Shown here in pieces: positions 5,843-6,985 of a stretch of DNA of 6,985 nucleotides. The position numbers and the translations under genes were made by a program. The stretch lies in the NCBI GenBank assembly GCA_937888925.1, contig CALARM010000669.1, positions 1 through 6,985 on the forward strand, read 5' to 3'. Every line of letters begins with the position of its first letter. The stretch's first letter is position 1. This DNA comes from an uncultured Synergistia bacterium (GTDB taxonomy: Bacteria; Eremiobacterota; SpSt-956; JAKJGF01). A model generated the notes under the pieces. The model did no database searches and was not told the origin of the DNA. It saw only the letters and a list, made by a program, of their open reading frames with translations.

Positions 5843-5902
5843 AAAGCCTCATATAGTGTAATACTTCATAATTTATTAAAATTTAAAAAGTCAGAAGGCT
5901 TT
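5843..5902 (+). other. wide inverted repeat in the PHP-STAS leader
   Basis: AAAGCCT (5843-5849) and AGGCTTT (5896-5902) are perfect complements 46 bases apart, and the second arm is followed by an AT-rich, T-heavy stretch (5903-5911). It could be a long-range leader stem. The large loop makes a normal intrinsic terminator unlikely, and chance pairing is possible in AT-rich DNA. Confidence 0.2.
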
Positions 5903-5926
5903 ATTTTTATTGGAAAGGAGAAAGTG

Positions 5927-6985
5927 ATGAGGAGCAAAGCCGATCCCCATATTCATACAGGTGCGAGCGACGGGTTTGAAAGCCCTGAAGAAATAATGAA
6001 TTATGTTGTAGAACATACGGATCTCCATGTCATAGGATTTGCTGACCACAATACTATTTCCGGTGCTGTAGCCGCTTTAGAGTATAAGAAAAAGCACCCT
6101 GTAACATTCAAAAATCTTGATATAATAATCGGGGAAGAAATAAGCAGTAAAGAAGGTCATATTATAGGGCTTTATCTGGAAAAACCTGTTTCTCCTCATA
6201 TGAGTGCCGCTCAAACAGTAGATGAGATACACCATCAGGGAGCTATTGCCATTGCTCCCCATCCTTTCAATCTGGTTTTAGGTTCTAAAGGGCTGGAAGC
6301 TGTAGGCACTCTCGTAAACAAACTCCCTTTCGATGCAGTTGAAACGAGGAATTCCAACCCGCTCCAGCTTTTCTCCAATTATCTGACAGAGGCAGTAAAT
6401 TATTTTACAAAAAAACTGCCTGTAACAGGTGGAAGCGATGCCCATTTTCTATCATCTGTAGGCAGGTGTTATACTACTTTTGAAGGAAGTACGGCTACGG
6501 ATTTCAGAAATTCCATAGAAAAAAAACTGACCAGGGCATGCGGTTTCGTATGGGGGCCCGTATGTTTTACCCGTTTTCTTCTGGAACAGAGAAGAAAGGG
6601 CTTTAACCTGAAAAGCCGGTATTCTCAATTTCAATCTTCCAGAAACGATCTCTTTATAGAGGTAGCAGATATGCCCGGTATAAACCTGGTCATATTGAGA
6701 TGTGCAGGAAACCTGGGAGGATATAATGCAGAAATATTAAATGAAAAAATAAAATCCTTTATGAACAGGGAAAAATTAAATCTCATAGTAAACCTGGATA
6801 AAGTGCCTTATATAGACAACAGAGGTCTTTCAGCCCTCAGTTACGCCTTTGAATTTGTCAGGAAATACCGGGGTAATTTCATATTATGCAATCTCCAGCC
6901 ACAGGTAGAAAATGTCCTGAAAGAGCTTGAAAAACTGGATGACTGGTTTGAAATTTACCCGGAAGAAGGAGATGCCATAGTAGAT
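5927..6985 (+). CDS. PHP phosphoesterase domain fused to STAS domain, 3' end beyond window
   Basis: The frame is open for 353 codons to the right edge. ATG 5927 follows GGAAAGGAG by six bases; GTG 5924 is a poorer option. Residues 5-210 are a PHP domain: DPHIHT (His8, His10), SDG (Asp15), FADHNT (Asp40, His41), GEEIS (Glu71), GHIIGL (His78), APHPF (His112), VETRNSN and GGSDAH (Asp171, His173). All expected metal ligands are present, so hydrolysis of a phosphoester is likely; the substrate is unknown. After a linker (206-240), residues about 241-353 form a STAS domain like the anti-sigma-factor antagonist SpoIIAA. Its phospho-loop reads IDNRG (296-300), where the usual Asp-Ser-Ser/Thr-Gly serines are Asn298 and Arg299. 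The protein is probably cytoplasmic, as no signal peptide or membrane segment is seen. The STAS domain looks nearly complete, so the stop may lie close beyond the edge. Confidence 0.92.
   Translation, partial: MRSKADPHIHTGASDGFESPEEIMNYVVEHTDLHVIGFADHNTISGAVAALEYKKKHPVTFKNLDIIIGEEISSKEGHIIGLYLEKPVSPHMSAAQTVDEIHHQGAIAIAPHPFNLVLGSKGLEAVGTLVNKLPFDAVETRNSNPLQLFSNYLTEAVNYFTKKLPVTGGSDAHFLSSVGRCYTTFEGSTATDFRNSIEKKLTRACGFVWGPVCFTRFLLEQRRKGFNLKSRYSQFQSSRNDLFIEVADMPGINLVILRCAGNLGGYNAEILNEKIKSFMNREKLNLIVNLDKVPYIDNRGLSALSYAFEFVRKYRGNFILCNLQPQVENVLKELEKLDDWFEIYPEEGDAIVD

Noticed and set aside
6077..6634. Minus-strand ORFs inside the PHP-STAS gene
   Set aside because: They are antisense to a frame with all PHP metal ligands and a STAS domain, and have no supporting signals.

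Overview
This is an AT-rich window of bacterial chromosome holding six convincing protein genes and two small doubtful ones. Everything from about 5709 down to 1 lies on the minus strand, and one gene at the right edge (5927 onward) runs divergently on the plus strand. Several features indicate a bacterium: strong purine-rich ribosome binding sites, sigma70-type promoters, TTG starts on two conserved genes, and a recF-dciA gene pair. I cannot assign a phylum. The recF-then-DUF721 order occurs in spirochaetes and other phyla, and the scattered heptamer repeats recall those of cyanobacteria and many uncultured lineages.

Layout from right to left. At 5927-6985 (+) is the start of a protein joining a PHP metal-dependent phosphoesterase domain to a STAS domain; it is cut by the window edge. 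A compact divergent promoter region lies at 5741-5814. To its left, on the minus strand, come a small lysine-rich protein (5518-5709), recF (4354-5478) and dciA (3732-4370). dciA encodes a replicative-helicase loader with an extra C-terminal zinc ribbon. recF and dciA overlap and both start with TTG. A 242-base gap follows, with a doubtful 40-codon ORF and a heptamer repeat cluster. Then come a macro-domain (ADP-ribose hydrolase-like) gene (2986-3489) and trmB (2326-2982), separated by only 3 bases. A 205-base gap with two more heptamer clusters and a promoter precedes a large TPR-repeat protein (2120 down to 1), which is cut by the left edge.

How the parts relate: recF and dciA are DNA replication and repair functions that look co-transcribed with the small basic protein from one strong promoter. 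The macro protein and TrmB look translationally coupled, linking nucleotide or ADP-ribose chemistry to tRNA m7G46 modification. The TPR protein and the PHP-STAS protein look like signalling or scaffold proteins of unknown pathway.

The most distinctive signals are three heptamer-repeat clusters built head to head (a plus-oriented run facing a minus-oriented run). One lies in the predicted 5' leader of the TPR gene and one forms the 3' end of trmB. Also notable are the PHP-STAS fusion with an altered STAS phospho-site and the inverted repeat formed by the two divergent -35 boxes. I see no complete mobile element, CRISPR array, tRNA, rRNA or convincing intrinsic terminator.
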